Of a DNA stretch of 64,000 nt, positions 34,901 through 44,619 are shown piece by piece. The notes under the pieces were generated by a model. The model saw nothing but the letters and a program-made list of their open reading frames with translations, searched no databases and had not been told where the DNA came from. The translations under genes and the position numbers were made by a program. How positions within the stretch are numbered: the first letter of the stretch is position 1; each line of letters starts with the position of its first letter. The stretch comes from Aplectana chamaeleonis (lineage: Eukaryota; Nematoda; Chromadorea; Rhabditida; Cosmocercidae), in NCBI GenBank assembly GCA_029168955.1, contig JAPDOI010000896.1, forward strand, positions 186,001 through 250,000, written 5' to 3'.

Positions 34901-37900
34901 TTCCTACTTTATCGAGTTGTCTAACAGAGCAGGAGTGAAATGCTACTGTGAGACGACTTCATATAATTTAGGCCCGTTGCGTCAGCTTGGGTAAACCGAG
35001 CTGGCGGTGGTGCTGACAGCCGAACATCAATGTGACGGTGTGCAAGTTGAAGGATGGCACACGAGGGTATCAGCGCACTACTTGGTCTATTCGATTAATC
35101 AGGGGTTTTCGCATGATGAGTTGAACCTTGCATTACAGGCTTGAAGGTATTTAGCTTCCTGGGATCTTATGCTATTTTTGTAATCTTGCTTCCGACTTAG
35201 AGTGGAATTTTAGTGAACTGAAATCGTGGAATGATCCGTGCAATTTCTGTAGAACCCCGCTGGCAGGAGAAGTGGAACGTGAAAAAACATGATGGCTATC
35301 GATCGAATGATTTCGCATCCTATTGATGAGTGCGGAAGTTCGCGCCAACAAGATATTCGAATTCTCGTGCTGGACCGCAAGCAGCAACACTTTCAGTGAA
35401 GAGTCGCCTGAGTCAAGTCGCGGTGGTTTTTGATATAATTCTATGATATTGTCAGTATTAGTTGTTTTGTTTGATATTTTACGATTCACCAGTTCTAGAC
35501 AACGTTTGTAACCATTATTCTCTACAACCAAATTGCAATTCGCTGTTTCCCATTTGCCATTCTCTACTACTTATTTGAGAAGATTTAGTTTTGAGATTTG
35601 TTTGTCATCAAATTTAGAATGCGTCAGTGATTGCTCTCATACCGAGGACTCATCGTTCTCCGTTTTAACGAATAGTTTACCAACTCGAAACGCTGTTTCC
35701 CTTATACATAGCACACGAATTTTCAGGAGAGCTCTCAATTATCGGGGGACTTACACGTTTGGAGCTCCAGGTTTCTCTCAATGATTCAACCAGGACTAAG
35801 TTGTGAAAGAGTACATAATGACTCCGTTCAAGACGCCGTGACGACTGACCCAGCCATATTGCTTGTGGTGTGACTCCCTAATCCCTTCAAGCAGCGAAGC
35901 TCTTTATTCGTCATCTGACTGTCACAGAAATGTTCGGAGTGGACAGCAATCGCAATCTGAGCCATGGTTAGCTCTGTCCTTCATTTACTGAAGAGTTGCT
36001 CTCTGTTTAGAACAAGAAGTTTTGCCGTTTTTTGTTGCCGGTGTTTTGTTCGGCTTACAGCTCTCAGAGGCTAGAGAAACATTTCTGTGTACGCTCTGCC
36101 AGCCTGGCTTACTTATCCGAGCCGACTACTTATTCGTTTGCGAGTACGAAAGCACCATATTGAATAACGACGCACCCCATAGGCCATTGCAACTCCTGTA
36201 GAGACTTGTGCAATTTTGAGCTAGAGTTCAAAGAAGTAAAGCGCACCCTCAGAGGGAATAATAAGTTCATGAACCCGAACATTTGACTACATGGGTCATC
36301 GCATTATGAAGAGAGTTATTGCTGAGTCAACAGGAAGTGGTTTTTGTCCGTAGCACAGAACAAACAATCAAGTGTTCTTACGATTTTTTGAAATGGGTTC
36401 ATTTTAAGTGGTTCATTTGTACCACTGATGACGATGGGTGGCAAGAACACTCTGAACTAGTGCATTTACTGGTAGCGAACAGTCTGTCAGCGCATTAGGC
36501 CAGGGTTAGATCTGCACTTTGACCGTCACATTTTAAAGTTTTTCTACTATCAAGTTTTTCTTAATTGCATGTGTAAGTGCGCTCCTCCCCTCCCGTAAAC
36601 CGGCAGAGTCGTTTCAGAATTTTCAAGTGGAAATTAACTGCAATAAGTTACTTCTGAGCCAGAGTCAACTTTTCGGCAATTCAAGAACTCTTGTTGAAGA
36701 ACTGAAAGTGCACCTGAGAATCAATCCACGTCTCCCCTGGGACGTATCGACGGCCTCCCTCGCCAAGACAAGCGGTGAAGCGGAACTGTAGGTAGCCGTC
36801 CGGGCCTTAAATAAATGAGTTGTTCCAAATGAGTGGTAAAAAGCCGTTTTCTTACTTTCTTCTGATACGCCGTTCTACTACAATCAGTGTGACACTCAGA
36901 GTAAAATTAACACCTGACAGGTCATTAATTTTCAAGCAGTGCATACTAGTGTGGATTCTTAGCTACGTAAAATTTGTTTCTCCATACAACAGATAAATAA
37001 CAGTTCTAAAACCGTATGGCACTTCTGTGCAACATCATGTGAAAGGGTTTTCTTTCATCTGTGGGATACCAAAGCTCAACTGTGAGCAAGCTCGTGACCT
37101 GCGAAAACATATAAGTAAGGTCGTGGAAAGAGTTATCAAGGCACTGAACACGCAGAAAATTATTTCCCAAATAGTATGCTGATCTTAGAGAGATCACATC
37201 TCTGAAGTCATCCAAGACCTCCAATGAAGAGAGTTATGGTTCCTTAAAGATGCCTATTTTTTGAGGGTGAAAAATTGGTGGACGAGTTTTCTCAGGCCTG
37301 CATTTCTCTTCATTCGTAATTGTTGCGCGAGAGCGAGTCAGGATAAGGAAGCAGTCCAGCAATGGACTGATAAATGACGAATTGTTGAGAATTCATCCAT
37401 CCATCTAGCCGCTATCGAGTTCGAAAATCTGGTAGGGGTTGTGGCCCGCGGTAGTGAGCGAAGGGGGTCGGGCATGTGGTGGTGGTCGGTCACTTGTATC
37501 TCGCTTATTTGGAGGAATTGAGATCTCCTACTTGGCATATGTTATACAGGAGGGGTCTACTACACAATAAAATAAAAATCACAAAAATCATGTCTGAGGG
37601 TGTGCTGTGGAGGGTGTCCATAATTTGTCTGAGGGTGCCCATATTTGGGATAGATTCCATGACACGTCCATGACACGGAGTAAAGAACAATGACAAATGG
37701 GCATAGCTCATTCTTGGGCCTGCAGACCCCGGCGATGATATGGACCGACCGCCTCGGGAAAAATCAGCCAATGATACAGTGAATTCCTAGGACGTGAATT
37801 CCATAGCAGACGACCAGCGGAAAAGCGTCAAGGCATCGGAGCATCATGCGCCAGCGCTCAAACGCTGGCGCATGACGCTAGACGGCTGGCGCATTCAACG

Positions 37901-40900
37901 TGTGCGAGGACGGCACGTGGTTAACAATGATATTGATAATATTAGTGGCAGCCGTTACGGTCACTATGCCTCCACCGTCAGCGACTGGCCGGCTGCAGTG
38001 GTCGCTGGGGAGTCGCTGGGAAGTCAGATCAATAACAAAAGCTGAAGATCCCCCAGCGTCACTTTACAGTCACTTGACGCTAGGACGTCTGCTACGGACG
38101 GAGCTTCGGACTAGGCGTAGACAAGTGAAGTGCATATATCGTATACATAATGGTGTTCTTACATAATTGAAGGGCTGGGCTCCTGAAAGTTTTCTATAAC
38201 AGCTCCAAACGACGGCATCGACGGAGGCAGCATATGAGGGGGGCGTGAATTTTGTGAAATTATCATTCTAGGTTTGATTTCCATCTATACGAGTGTTCTA
38301 AACTAACCAAAGGGGAGAACCAAAAATACACAAAAACGCCTATAGAGGCCGTGAAAATGCATCACGCCATCTAGTGCAAACCGTTTGGCTATATCCACAT
38401 CACGTTGTCAAGATCACCACGCATCCATTCGCAGATTCCTTGTTTGCCTAAAGTCTCCAGTTCGGGAAGAACTCAAGGAACTCCGGGAGATTTTTTGGAC
38501 AGAAGCAGGGTAGTTAGAGCATTGGATAATGATTAATAAACGCTAATGGTTGACTGATGCTCCTTTAGATTTCTATGGATGGCTGGTTTCCTATGCAGGA
38601 AGGCAATCAATGGAGTGAGTCTGCAAGTTTTTAGCACGGGAAATGAGGAAAGGGCAAAGTGGTGCATGGCGTTGATGCCGTCAGAAAGAGTTTATGTAAT
38701 AAAATCCTGTTCGGGACAGTCAGCTTCGTATCGTTCAGGATAACTAGCCTCGTACATTGGATTTGTCTTCTATGACTAACGTATCATTGGCAACGACAAG
38801 TATGGCTTCGAACTCCCAGAGGAATTCAAAGAACCTTGAAATGAGCAGTGATTCCCAGCGGTATACAGGAAATCCTCGTCTACATTGCAAAGGTGCTGAA
38901 CCTCACTTCATTTACTGCGGTGTAAATCTGCTACACATCCAGAAGTTAGAATAGAATAAGGTCTGACACGCTTCTCGGAACCCTAATTCATTTCCATTTC
39001 TACAGATAAAAGTCTATAGACGCTCACCTTGCTCACACACAGCGACGTATCCTCCACTCTCGATGGTGGTGCCAATATTGAGCCTCCTATTCGTCTCCGT
39101 CACACATCCTTTCGGCTCAAGGCGACCTTGTCGACACTCGTACCAGTATTTTCCTGCAGAAACCACCATTTCGACCGTGTCTGCATTTCTTTCACGACCT
39201 CTTAGGAACATTAGCGATTCTGATGCGTGTCCTCCCGGTAGAAGAAACAACGACTTCCGCCCTTGCCGCGCCCTCTTGATTCAGGTGAATATGTAAATGG
39301 TTTCACTTACTTACCTCTCGTGATTGTCTCGCCATCATTCCACCAACGTGCCGCTTCGCCGTTTCCGCCACTCCAACACCTGGAAAAAGTGTGGAATAAG
39401 GGAGGCAAGAAAATTTAAGGGTCGCTGTCAATTTGGACACATTTTGTCATCCATCTTGCTTATATTAGGACAAGAATAACGCGGAAAATACAATAAACAT
39501 TGAGAGGCTCTAAATACAAAAGTTTCCGAAGAATGGAGTCCCTACTCCGTTTCTGAAGTGGATGCGCATTGAAACTCTGAAAGTTTTAGTTGAGGTTCGT
39601 CACGTGTTGCGGTTGCAGGAACAAAACTGCCCCAAGAGTGTTACGTGTATGAAATAGTAGCTTCATGATGAAACTGAGCTATAATTCAATTCGAATCCAA
39701 TCTGGGAATAGACTCAGTGGTAGGAAGTTGGTGACTCCCCCCCCCCCCCCTCACAATGATACCATCTCGGGATTCGGTTTGTATTTCTAATGCTAATGTT
39801 TCATTGTGCGCTTCAAGTGTAGCAGTGTTATCCTGAAGGTCTGACGAGGGAGCTTACCGCAATAAAGGTTGCAAGAAGAAAGGGAGTCCCGTTGTTGTAC
39901 TAATATAAGGTGTGAATGTTCCAGGTAAAGCTAAGACGGCAACTAGCCTTTTTGGAATACTGCATGCGAAAGTGTGCAACGGCGCTAAAGAACCGCCCTC
40001 CACGTGCAGTTTCTATTTACCCTCTATATCGGAGCCAAATTTACTCGGCTCCATCGCGTGCTTTCGCGCGCGCATGCTGCGTCTCCTCCTCTTCACACTC
40101 TCTCAATGTCTCTACGCTAACTACACACACGCTCGCGAGGTAACAGAGTGAGCTTGGCTTTTAAATAGAGGATACATTGACCTTGGATATGTCTCGGGGT
40201 TAGGTCGCGCATTTGCTGCCCTCTACCCTCTTGAGGGTTCGAATTTCTGACTTTTATTAAAGGCTGTGTTCACAAAAAAACCTTATTCTAGTTCTCGATG
40301 ATTTTAAGTGGGTAAGCCCTCGAAGTAAAGGTTAATAGATAAAAGTCCCCACACAGCTTATGAATGCTGAAGAAACATGTTTAAATAAGCCTCTGAATTA
40401 TTCACGCTTTTTTGGTGTGTTTTGGGGGACTGCGGACATTCTTGGAAAAGTGATTTGTTTCCTGCCTTTTGTACTAAAAACTCTTTAAAAGTAGGGTGGG
40501 CCAGTGCACATGTTCGCGTGTCAGAATCTTTCCCGATAGAGAAAATTTTTAAAAATCGGCAACTGTTCCTCGTGAAACGAACGTAGGACAACTGTTATAT
40601 GACGTGGGCAGGGTGATCCAAGAGGTCGGTTGGTCCACGAGATTCTCGTCCATTTCCTAGTCATTTTTCGTCGTACTTTTGTTCTCAATGTTCTTAGATG
40701 GACCTAAAGCTTACGTTTCTGCCAAAAAAAGCAACTTTTACGTCGTAAACGCTGCCTTTAAATCCTGTGGCTTCTACATTTCTTATTTGTTATTTGCCAC
40801 TTGTCGTTTTTTTATGTCATTGGTGTCATTGGATCAAAATTCTTCGTCAAATTTGTTCCATGTACAGTATGAACGATGGGTTGCCAACTGGCCATATCTC

Positions 40901-41501
40901 TATTCAAACTCAAAGGAAGAGGCCCTTGGATCTCATAGTCAAGGGGGAACAGGTATGATGTCGTTTATGGGTATTGAGGGTGTTTTCAGTAGGTGTAATG
41001 ATTTGGAGTAACGGATGGTTTGAGCAGGCACGAAGTAGCTATAGCTGGGTATACCGCCTGAGGAAATATAAGTAGCGGTTGCTTCTCAGGTTACACCCTC
41101 AATGCTGTGCTGATTTCTCTTCCCTAAAATCTCCCAGTTATCAGAACAGGCAATAATCGAATTAAACTCGTTCACCACTTCATGTTTTCAACTGAGCGAA
41201 AGACAAGTTCATTTCATCTCATGAATTCTACTTTTCACTCCACTGAAATGTGGGTAAACATTAATTTTTGGAATTTAGGTGTATAGAAGTAGAGCTATAT
41301 GACAAAACTGACATCAGCATTAGACCAAACCTAATCAACACGAGATCTCACAAATGGTGAAAAGAGAGCGAAAATTCTTACGAAAAAGAAATGAATAACT
41401 GAAAAAAGCTACCTGGTCCTTGTATAGTCCGCCTGCCACGCGCCCAAACAGGATAAAAAGCAGTGAAATAGTAATGTGGCAGTGAGTGACCGCAGCAGCA
41501 T
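25682..41501 (-). CDS. Secreted multi-domain protein with fibronectin-I-like (MIG-18-like) cysteine repeats; 12 exons found, one missing
   Basis: Reconstructed by hand on the minus strand. Exons: 41501-41413, 39379-39315, 39153-39028, 36805-36714, 34877-34753, 33234-33138, [missing exon], 28918-28852, 28567-28433, 26516-26425, 26330-26234, 26162-26073, 25927-25682. All identified introns are GT-AG and phases match at every junction except across the gap. Coding total is 1,321 nt, about 440 residues plus the missing exon. Exon 1 encodes a signal peptide (MLLRSLTATLLFHCFLSCLG), so the protein is probably secreted. The mature part repeats a unit of roughly 35-45 residues: (Y/F)-x-C, a variable stretch, G-C, then a Gly-containing segment, for example WYECRQG...PKGC and YYECERDG...AKGC. 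This resembles the nematode 'abnormal cell migration protein 18-like fibronectin type I' domain, named from memory without a search. An extracellular-matrix role is inference. The C-terminal ~60 residues have no repeat. Long introns are full of mobile elements. Confidence 0.85.
26073..26162 (-). CDS. Exon: GQYTIW segment
   Basis: Acceptor cattcag and donor CGG|GTGAGC; exactly 30 codons, phase 0 at both ends. The peptide is GFDTIFLNPGQYTIWNLPHR then QKTSIGLACR. It continues the repeat that began LGCIYRHN in the preceding exon. Confidence 0.8.
26234..26330 (-). CDS. Exon: repeat 8 segment
   Basis: Acceptor agttccag and donor CATAAT|GTATGT; 97 nt. The peptide is YLQSTQAKIEQTCELEGTKT then HVRTLGCIYRHN: Cys, a variable stretch and Gly-Cys. 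An alternative reading through the donor hits a stop after a few codons of unlikely sequence. The following intron is only 71 bp. Confidence 0.83.
26425..26516 (-). CDS. Exon: repeat 7 segment
   Basis: Acceptor aattgcag and donor CGATG|GTAAGT; 92 nt, phase 0 in and phase 2 out. The peptide is IRPDSFGHKPVACLSKELDG then SSIERVIGCR; the split Trp codon is completed by the next exon. The VIGC motif corresponds to the Gly-Cys of the repeat. Confidence 0.83.
26861..27346. mobile_element. TTAA family-2 element (486 bp), first of three adjoining
   Basis: Left TTAAATGCAAAATCCAACCT (diverged), right GCTTGGACTGTGCCTTTAA. The interior has CGTGCAAGACCACCTAGGA, AAAATTGAGC, and CTCGCTTACATCCGAAG. It lies inside an intron of the minus-strand gene. 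Confidence 0.8.
27343..27836. mobile_element. TTAA family-1 element (494 bp), middle of three adjoining
   Basis: Left TTAAGGGCAGCGTTCACGAT, right ATCGTGACCACTGCCCTTAA. The interior resembles 50,724-51,212 in reverse (AACGGGGCT..., GATGAGCGATGATTT). It shares its border TTAA with the elements on both sides. Confidence 0.82.
27833..28316. mobile_element. TTAA family-2 element (484 bp), third of three adjoining
   Basis: Left TTAAAGGCACAGTCCAACCT, right GCTTGGACTGGGCCTTTAA. Same family, orientation and length as 26,861-27,346, for example ATTATGTGGAAATCTCAG near the right end of both. Confidence 0.85.
28433..28567 (-). CDS. Exon: repeat 6 core
   Basis: Acceptor atgtttag and donor GAG|GTAAGC; 135 nt, exactly 45 codons, phase 0 at both ends. 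The peptide is DGEFVYYCKLNGGRCQKVC then IGCQHRQKRLYDGDRYHEEG and SVYQCE. Five cysteines make this the most Cys-dense exon of the gene. Confidence 0.86.
28852..28918 (-). CDS. Exon after the gap: linker before repeat 6
   Basis: Acceptor cctaacag and donor AAAG|GTAAGT; 67 nt. The first base needs two bases from an unidentified upstream exon, and the exon ends in phase 0. The peptide is HGPDRNEVSVRPQYDDHYAQ then VK, followed in the next exon by DGEFVYYC. It is short and Cys-free, so on its own it would be weak; the splice sites and the phase to the next exon support it. Confidence 0.7.
29340..30290. repeat. Third copy of the 15-17-kb element arm
   Basis: Matches 16,620-17,500: GACCGCTTCTGCACGGAGAA, TTTCCTTTTCTGC, AGATGAGTAAGTCGTAAAT, GCTTTCAGCGCTG, CCATTCACCAAGTACTTCG. 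A G12 run at about 30,119 sits where the other copy has a G-rich tract. Confidence 0.8.
31030..31116. mobile_element. Fragment of a hAT-type element end
   Basis: The reverse complement starts CAGGG and continues GCGTTATAACGTTAACGTG then TTAACGCATTAGCGGGTTAA. It matches the left end of 49,262-50,312. The other end is absent. Confidence 0.65.
31480..31745. repeat. Dispersed repeat (copy at 43,860-44,290)
   Basis: Shares TTGAGCTAG(G)GAGCT, GGACAGGAG(C)CTG, GTGGGTGGATCTGC and CAGACGGCGTTCACGAT-type flanks with 43,820-44,280. The minus ORF over it (61 codons) includes two Cys but belongs to the repeat. Confidence 0.65.
31745..32040. repeat. Three ~116-bp tandem units
   Basis: Units starting near 31,750, 31,871 and 31,984 share ATCAATAATATCGATTTT and TTGCACAAAATGCGGC. 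A single unit occurs at 44,305-44,345. Confidence 0.7.
32185..32676. mobile_element. Long palindromic foldback (~490 bp)
   Basis: The arms pair from TTTAGCTTCCTGGCAAAAG / CGGGAAGTTAAATTTCC inward through GATTTGGTGTAAAATAGCCT / AGGCTATTTTACGCCAAATC and GTGATCGATCATTTCACAAG / CTTGTGAAATGATCGACC. The centre is near 32,430. 44,620-45,030 is a relative. Confidence 0.85.
32750..32915. repeat. Dispersed repeat (copies at 40,010-40,150 and 43,990-44,150)
   Basis: Shared words: AAATTTAC(T/G)C, GC(G/A)T(G)CGGAGC, GAAGGAGAC(C/G)CAGCATAC, ACGGAAATAAATTTCACTC. The copy at 40,010-40,150 is diverged and inverted in part. Confidence 0.65.
33138..33234 (-). CDS. Exon 6: repeat 4 core
   Basis: Acceptor attttag and donor CCG|GTACGT; 97 nt, the first base completing a Thr codon from exon 5. 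The peptide is YECRQKYNGSVQMCSVGC then LHKGQHYKVGEQWP. It carries an extra Cys between the two repeat cysteines. It ends in phase 0, which does not match the next exon found (28918), so an exon is missing downstream. Confidence 0.85.
33658..34071 (-). other. Unrecognised 137-codon ORF in an intron of the Fn1-like gene
   Basis: The same strand as the host gene but between its exons 5 and 6. The sequence contains CSHSFAFQRAKRALELHG, CWFCAVYSQTATSKK and ALYGYKLNLDPNIS. There is no recognised family. A faintly similar Cys/aromatic composition appears in the minus frame at 52,342-52,623 (WKNFWPLYGY). It could be a worn transposon ORF; coding status unproven. Confidence 0.3.
34753..34877 (-). CDS. 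Exon 5: repeat 3 core
   Basis: Acceptor tttttccag and donor TACAC|GTTAGT; 125 nt, phase 0 in and phase 2 out. The peptide begins NMYYYECERDGPFLKSRAKG and continues with Cys and PIGQRDDFGDY, again Y-x-C ... G-C ... G. Confidence 0.86.
36714..36805 (-). CDS. Exon 4: repeat 2 end and repeat 3 start
   Basis: Acceptor atttaag and donor CAG|GTGCAC; 92 nt. It starts with two bases that complete Gly94 and ends in phase 0. The peptide includes RFTACLGEGGRRYVPGETW: an (A)C followed by Gly-rich sequence, then the W that opens repeat 3. Both junction phases agree with exons 3 and 5. Confidence 0.82.
37230..37620. mobile_element. Family-2 TTAA element, inverted and end-degraded
   Basis: Its interior is the reverse of 16,140-16,480 (GCGAGAGCGAGTCAGGATAA, GCCGCTATCGAGTTCG, CTCGCTTATTTGGAGGAATT). 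The end near 37,600 reads GTCTGAGGGTGTGCTGTG without the usual CCTTTAA. Confidence 0.7.
37844..37875. repeat. Perfect 13-bp stem-loop
   Basis: TCATGCGCCAGCG, six-base loop CTCAAA, CGCTGGCGCATGA. It lies in an intron of the minus-strand gene. A further GGCTGGCGCATTCA follows at 37,880, so it may be a piece of a GC-rich foldback. Confidence 0.7.
39028..39153 (-). CDS. Exon 3: core of repeat 1 and start of repeat 2
   Basis: Acceptor tctgcag and donor CAAG|GTGAGC; 126 nt. It encodes residues 53-93, KYWYECRQGRLEPKGC, then a Gly-containing segment (NRRLNIG), then YVAVCEQ, which opens the next repeat. This exon shows the repeat pattern most clearly and was the anchor for finding the others. Confidence 0.88.
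39315..39379 (-). CDS. Exon 2: start of first cysteine repeat
   Basis: Acceptor ttttccag and donor GAGAG|GTAAGT. It is 65 nt: one base completing Arg30, 21 codons (CWSGGNGEAARWWNDGETIT plus R) and one base of Gly52. The CWSGG...ARWWNDGE motif leads into the aromatic-x-Cys core encoded by exon 3. Confidence 0.85.
40010..41010. repeat. Intron 1 repeats
   Basis: 40,010-40,150 is a copy of the 32,750 repeat. 40,370-40,600 is an inverted copy of the 6,420/42,780 repeat. 40,741-40,760 carries a family-1-like GTAAACGCTGCCTTTAAA end. The 110-codon plus ORF 40,679-41,011 spans that end and is not supported. Confidence 0.5.
41413..41501 (-). CDS. Exon 1 of the Fn1-like repeat gene: start codon and signal peptide
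   Basis: The ATG is at 41501-41499. There are 29 codons plus two bases (AG); the donor is AG|GTAGCT. The peptide is MLLRSLTATLLFHCFLSCLG then AWQADYTRT: one basic residue, a hydrophobic core and a small residue near position 20-24, so a classical signal peptide. The split Arg codon is completed exactly by the first base of exon 2. The palindromic TATA box 34-45 bp upstream supports this start. Confidence 0.85.
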
Positions 41502-41534
41502 TTTTCAAGGGTGATTGAGAATAGTCCCTACAGT

Positions 41535-41546
41535 CCTTATATAAGG
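41535..41546 (-). promoter_or_regulatory. Palindromic TATA box of the Fn1-like gene
   Basis: CCTTATATAAGG is a perfect 12-bp palindrome that contains TATATAA. It lies 34-45 bp upstream of the ATG. If initiation occurs about 30 bp downstream of the TATA, the leader would be only about 10-15 nt. A CC-(A/T)8-GG box also resembles a lengthened CArG motif. Core-promoter function is inferred from position. Confidence 0.55.
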
Positions 41547-42369
41547 AGAGCCAGAAATCCTGCGTGCGGGGGCGGCGTCACGTTGTCCTACTAGTACAGG
41601 GAAAGGGTGGGGCGTTAGAATTCGCTGCGCGATGGCGAGAAGAGGCGGAGCTTAGACCGTAGATGAACTGGTAGAAGTGGTGGGTGATGGAGAATTTTGT
41701 CCTGAAGGAATTGTTTATGTGTGGGCATATGTGAATATACGTATGTGTGACACATTTTTTCATTGTTTTCATCATTTGAATGTGGCGAAGCTGTCATCGG
41801 TTCATTTCCGGTTCTGCGACAGTTGCACGCGTGCGCGAATTCTTATGTATCGTTAACGCTTCCGGCCACAATGATGACATCACTAGCCAGTCCAAGTAGC
41901 CGCTACATTTTCTAGATGTCGCGTAGGCGGCGGTCGTTCGCTCGGAATATTATGGGTTTAGAAGACGGAGTTTGTTCTTGAGGGTGGTATAAGATCCACC
42001 TTCAAGCTTAACTAGACCATAATTATGAGTTTCATGTCAGAATAATCGCAGATTTTATGTGACATCGGTTTTAACGGCGTTTTATGCCGTTCCGTTGCAA
42101 TTGAAAAGTTATGTCTAATTCTTGACAACAACAGTAGAAAGGGACGGTTCGTGATCAGCAAGGTTGGCCGAGTCTTCCTCCCGGATGTCTAGATCTGACA
42201 TTTATCATAGGGAAAAGTAGTTGGAGAACAAAGGCAACAAAAAACTTGTGCTGAAAGAGTCTGTACTAGATTAGGTTAGTGCTGGAAGACTACCACTTCA
42301 TGTAGTTCATGTTCAAATTAAGTGTACATAGGGAGCTCTGAAAAGCAATCGTCTTAAAATGTATGGCCT

Positions 42370-42965
42370 CCTTGTCGAGTTGTCTAGTGAATGGACGAGA
42401 CGCAATCATTGCGGCCGGCCGTGCGGCGTCCATGAAATTGCAGGCCGGGGAGTTTTGATCGCGCACGACGACCTTCCGTCCCAGCGCTGTCCATTTACTA
42501 GACCAGAGTCAAACCCACGTTGTGATTATAACAGAGGAGGTGGGGCGCAGTCATGGGAACAAAGGGAAGGAAGAAAAAGTTCACTATGAAGTAGTTGCCC
42601 GCGTTTTTGCAGACACTTAAGCTTTAGGTTCCTCTAAAAAGAGTAGAGACGAATTACGACGAAAGACGGTCAGAAAGAGGATGAAATTCTCGTAGACCAG
42701 CCGACGCATTGGTTCACCCCGCCCTCGTCATATAACAGTTGTCCTGCGTTCTTTTCGCCACAGCAGCAGTTGTCGAATTTCCAAATGATTTTTATCCCGA
42801 AAAATTCTAATATCCAATCATGTGCATTGTGCCATCCTATTTTCGAAGAGTTTTTGGTACACGAAACAGAAAACAAAGTCATTTACCTAAGAAATCGGGA
42901 ACGCGAAATAATTTCCGACGTTTGGTTCGACGTTCTATTTGCAAAGCGCAAAACACACTGAACAG
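42370..42965. repeat. Two dispersed repeat copies
   Basis: 42,370-42,510 belongs to the GAATGGAC family (3,525; 60,490), with GCGGCCGGCCG and CCATTTACTAGACC near its ends. 42,780-42,965 belongs to the 6,420-6,595 repeat. Confidence 0.55.
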
Positions 42966-43819
42966 GTGGAAGAAATGTGAAATCCGGGGGTCATTTGTGG
43001 CCTCGATCTCAACGTGGAGTTTTTCTGGGAAAGGTTCTGTAGGTGGAAGTCGCACTGGTACACGAGCTGAGAAAAGGGGGAGGGGCACCATCAAGGGGGG
43101 TTCCGTTTTCTGAACAGCGTTCTCTTGTAAGATAATCTTCTTAGGGTACAAAGTGCAGCTACCGTTCCAGCCTAGCCTGTGGGCAGCCAATGTGGATTAT
43201 TTGCTGTCAGTATGGTCATAGGAAGTTACTCGCGATTCGGTCCCATATGAGATTGCTTGGACCGCGTAAAAAATCGGAAACCTGTTTAAACACCGTGAGG
43301 ATCCGTCAGGTTTTTGCATAGGTAATCCTTTCAGACAGCGTAGACCTTGAGGTCAGAACAATTTGGTACGAAGGTGCTACGCCGTGTCTGCAGTCACCAG
43401 ACTCGAGAAACACTTTTATGCCTCAGAACACTTTTCTGTTGCAAAGCTTTGCAGTAAAGTCCGTTTTTTTTGGCTCAAATAAACGTCAGACACGAACATT
43501 TCGTTTCATGCATCAAGAGAAAGGTCAGACAGAATGACCTTCGAAAAATTCAACACTTCCTCGTCGTAAGAACTTCATAACTCCATTAGAAGTTGTCTGC
43601 TCACGATCAGTGTTTTCATACTTGACGAGAGTGCAAAATCGTGTGCATTCAAAGCTAAATTTGTTGTCGGCCTTGCGCAAACCCGCTATTGAAAAGACGC
43701 TTTTTTGCATTGAGAAAGCGTAAAAAGTGGGTATGATACCTAAAAATGGTTTGGAATGCTTCCCTGAGATTCAAGAAAAATGGGGAAAACCACGTAATTT
43801 TGGTTGAAAAAACGTTAAT

Positions 43820-44350
43820 CTCCTCATATCAGACGGCGTTCACGATCTTGTTTGAACACTTAGAATTGAGCCAGAGAGCTCATTTTTCATTTTTGGGCAG
43901 GAGGCTGAAAGTAGGCGCCTCTAACTTCTTTTTAAATTTGAGCTTGATAACTTTACTTGGAAGGATACTTCCAAAAGCGCGACTTTAGACTCCAACTCTG
44001 AGCCAAATTTACGCTTTTCCTTCGCAAGCGTATGCGGAGCTAGGAAAGAGACAGCGAAAGTGTGTGGGGGAGGTTGAGAGAAGGAGACGCAGCATACGTG
44101 CGCACGCGCACGCGATCGACGGAAATAAATTTCACTCAAAATAGAAGATGAGTACAAAGGTAGTCTTGAAGCACAAATTCTGCGTGGAAATCCGCGGTTG
44201 CGGAGGTTGGATTGTGTGGGTGGATCTGCCCTCAATCAACACAGGTAGTTCAGATGAGTTCCGAACTCTTCAGGTATTTTACTAATGCCACTTCATCGAA
44301 CAATAATAGAAATTATAAATTTTGCACAAAATGCGGCAAAGAGTGGTAAT
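43820..44350. repeat. Composite of the 31.4-32.9-kb repeats
   Basis: It holds copies of the 31,480, 32,750 and 31,745 repeats, in a different relative order from the first locus. The two loci therefore share an ancestral composite element. Confidence 0.65.
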
Positions 44351-44619
44351 TTTCTGGGAGTACAAGTGTCAAGGATTGTACTCATCCCGGGACATCGCCT
44401 TTCTGAGGTTTGGCCTGCATTGCGTTTACTTAGCGGGAGCTATGGTGTTTATGGTGTTGGAGTTTCGATAAATGTTTAAGTATCGTCAATGTCTAGTAAG
44501 TAGTAGGCCATCGAGCGCGAAGCATTCAATTAATAGCCATCCTCCTTTCGTTTTCCCGCCCGCAATTTTTCCCGCCAAGCGGCGTCGCGGCTCCCGCCCC
44601 CCATTTCGAGTGATTGACG

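Noticed and set aside
40679..41011. 110-codon plus ORF in intron 1
   Set aside because: Contains a family-1 element end and lies antisense to the gene; no domain seen.
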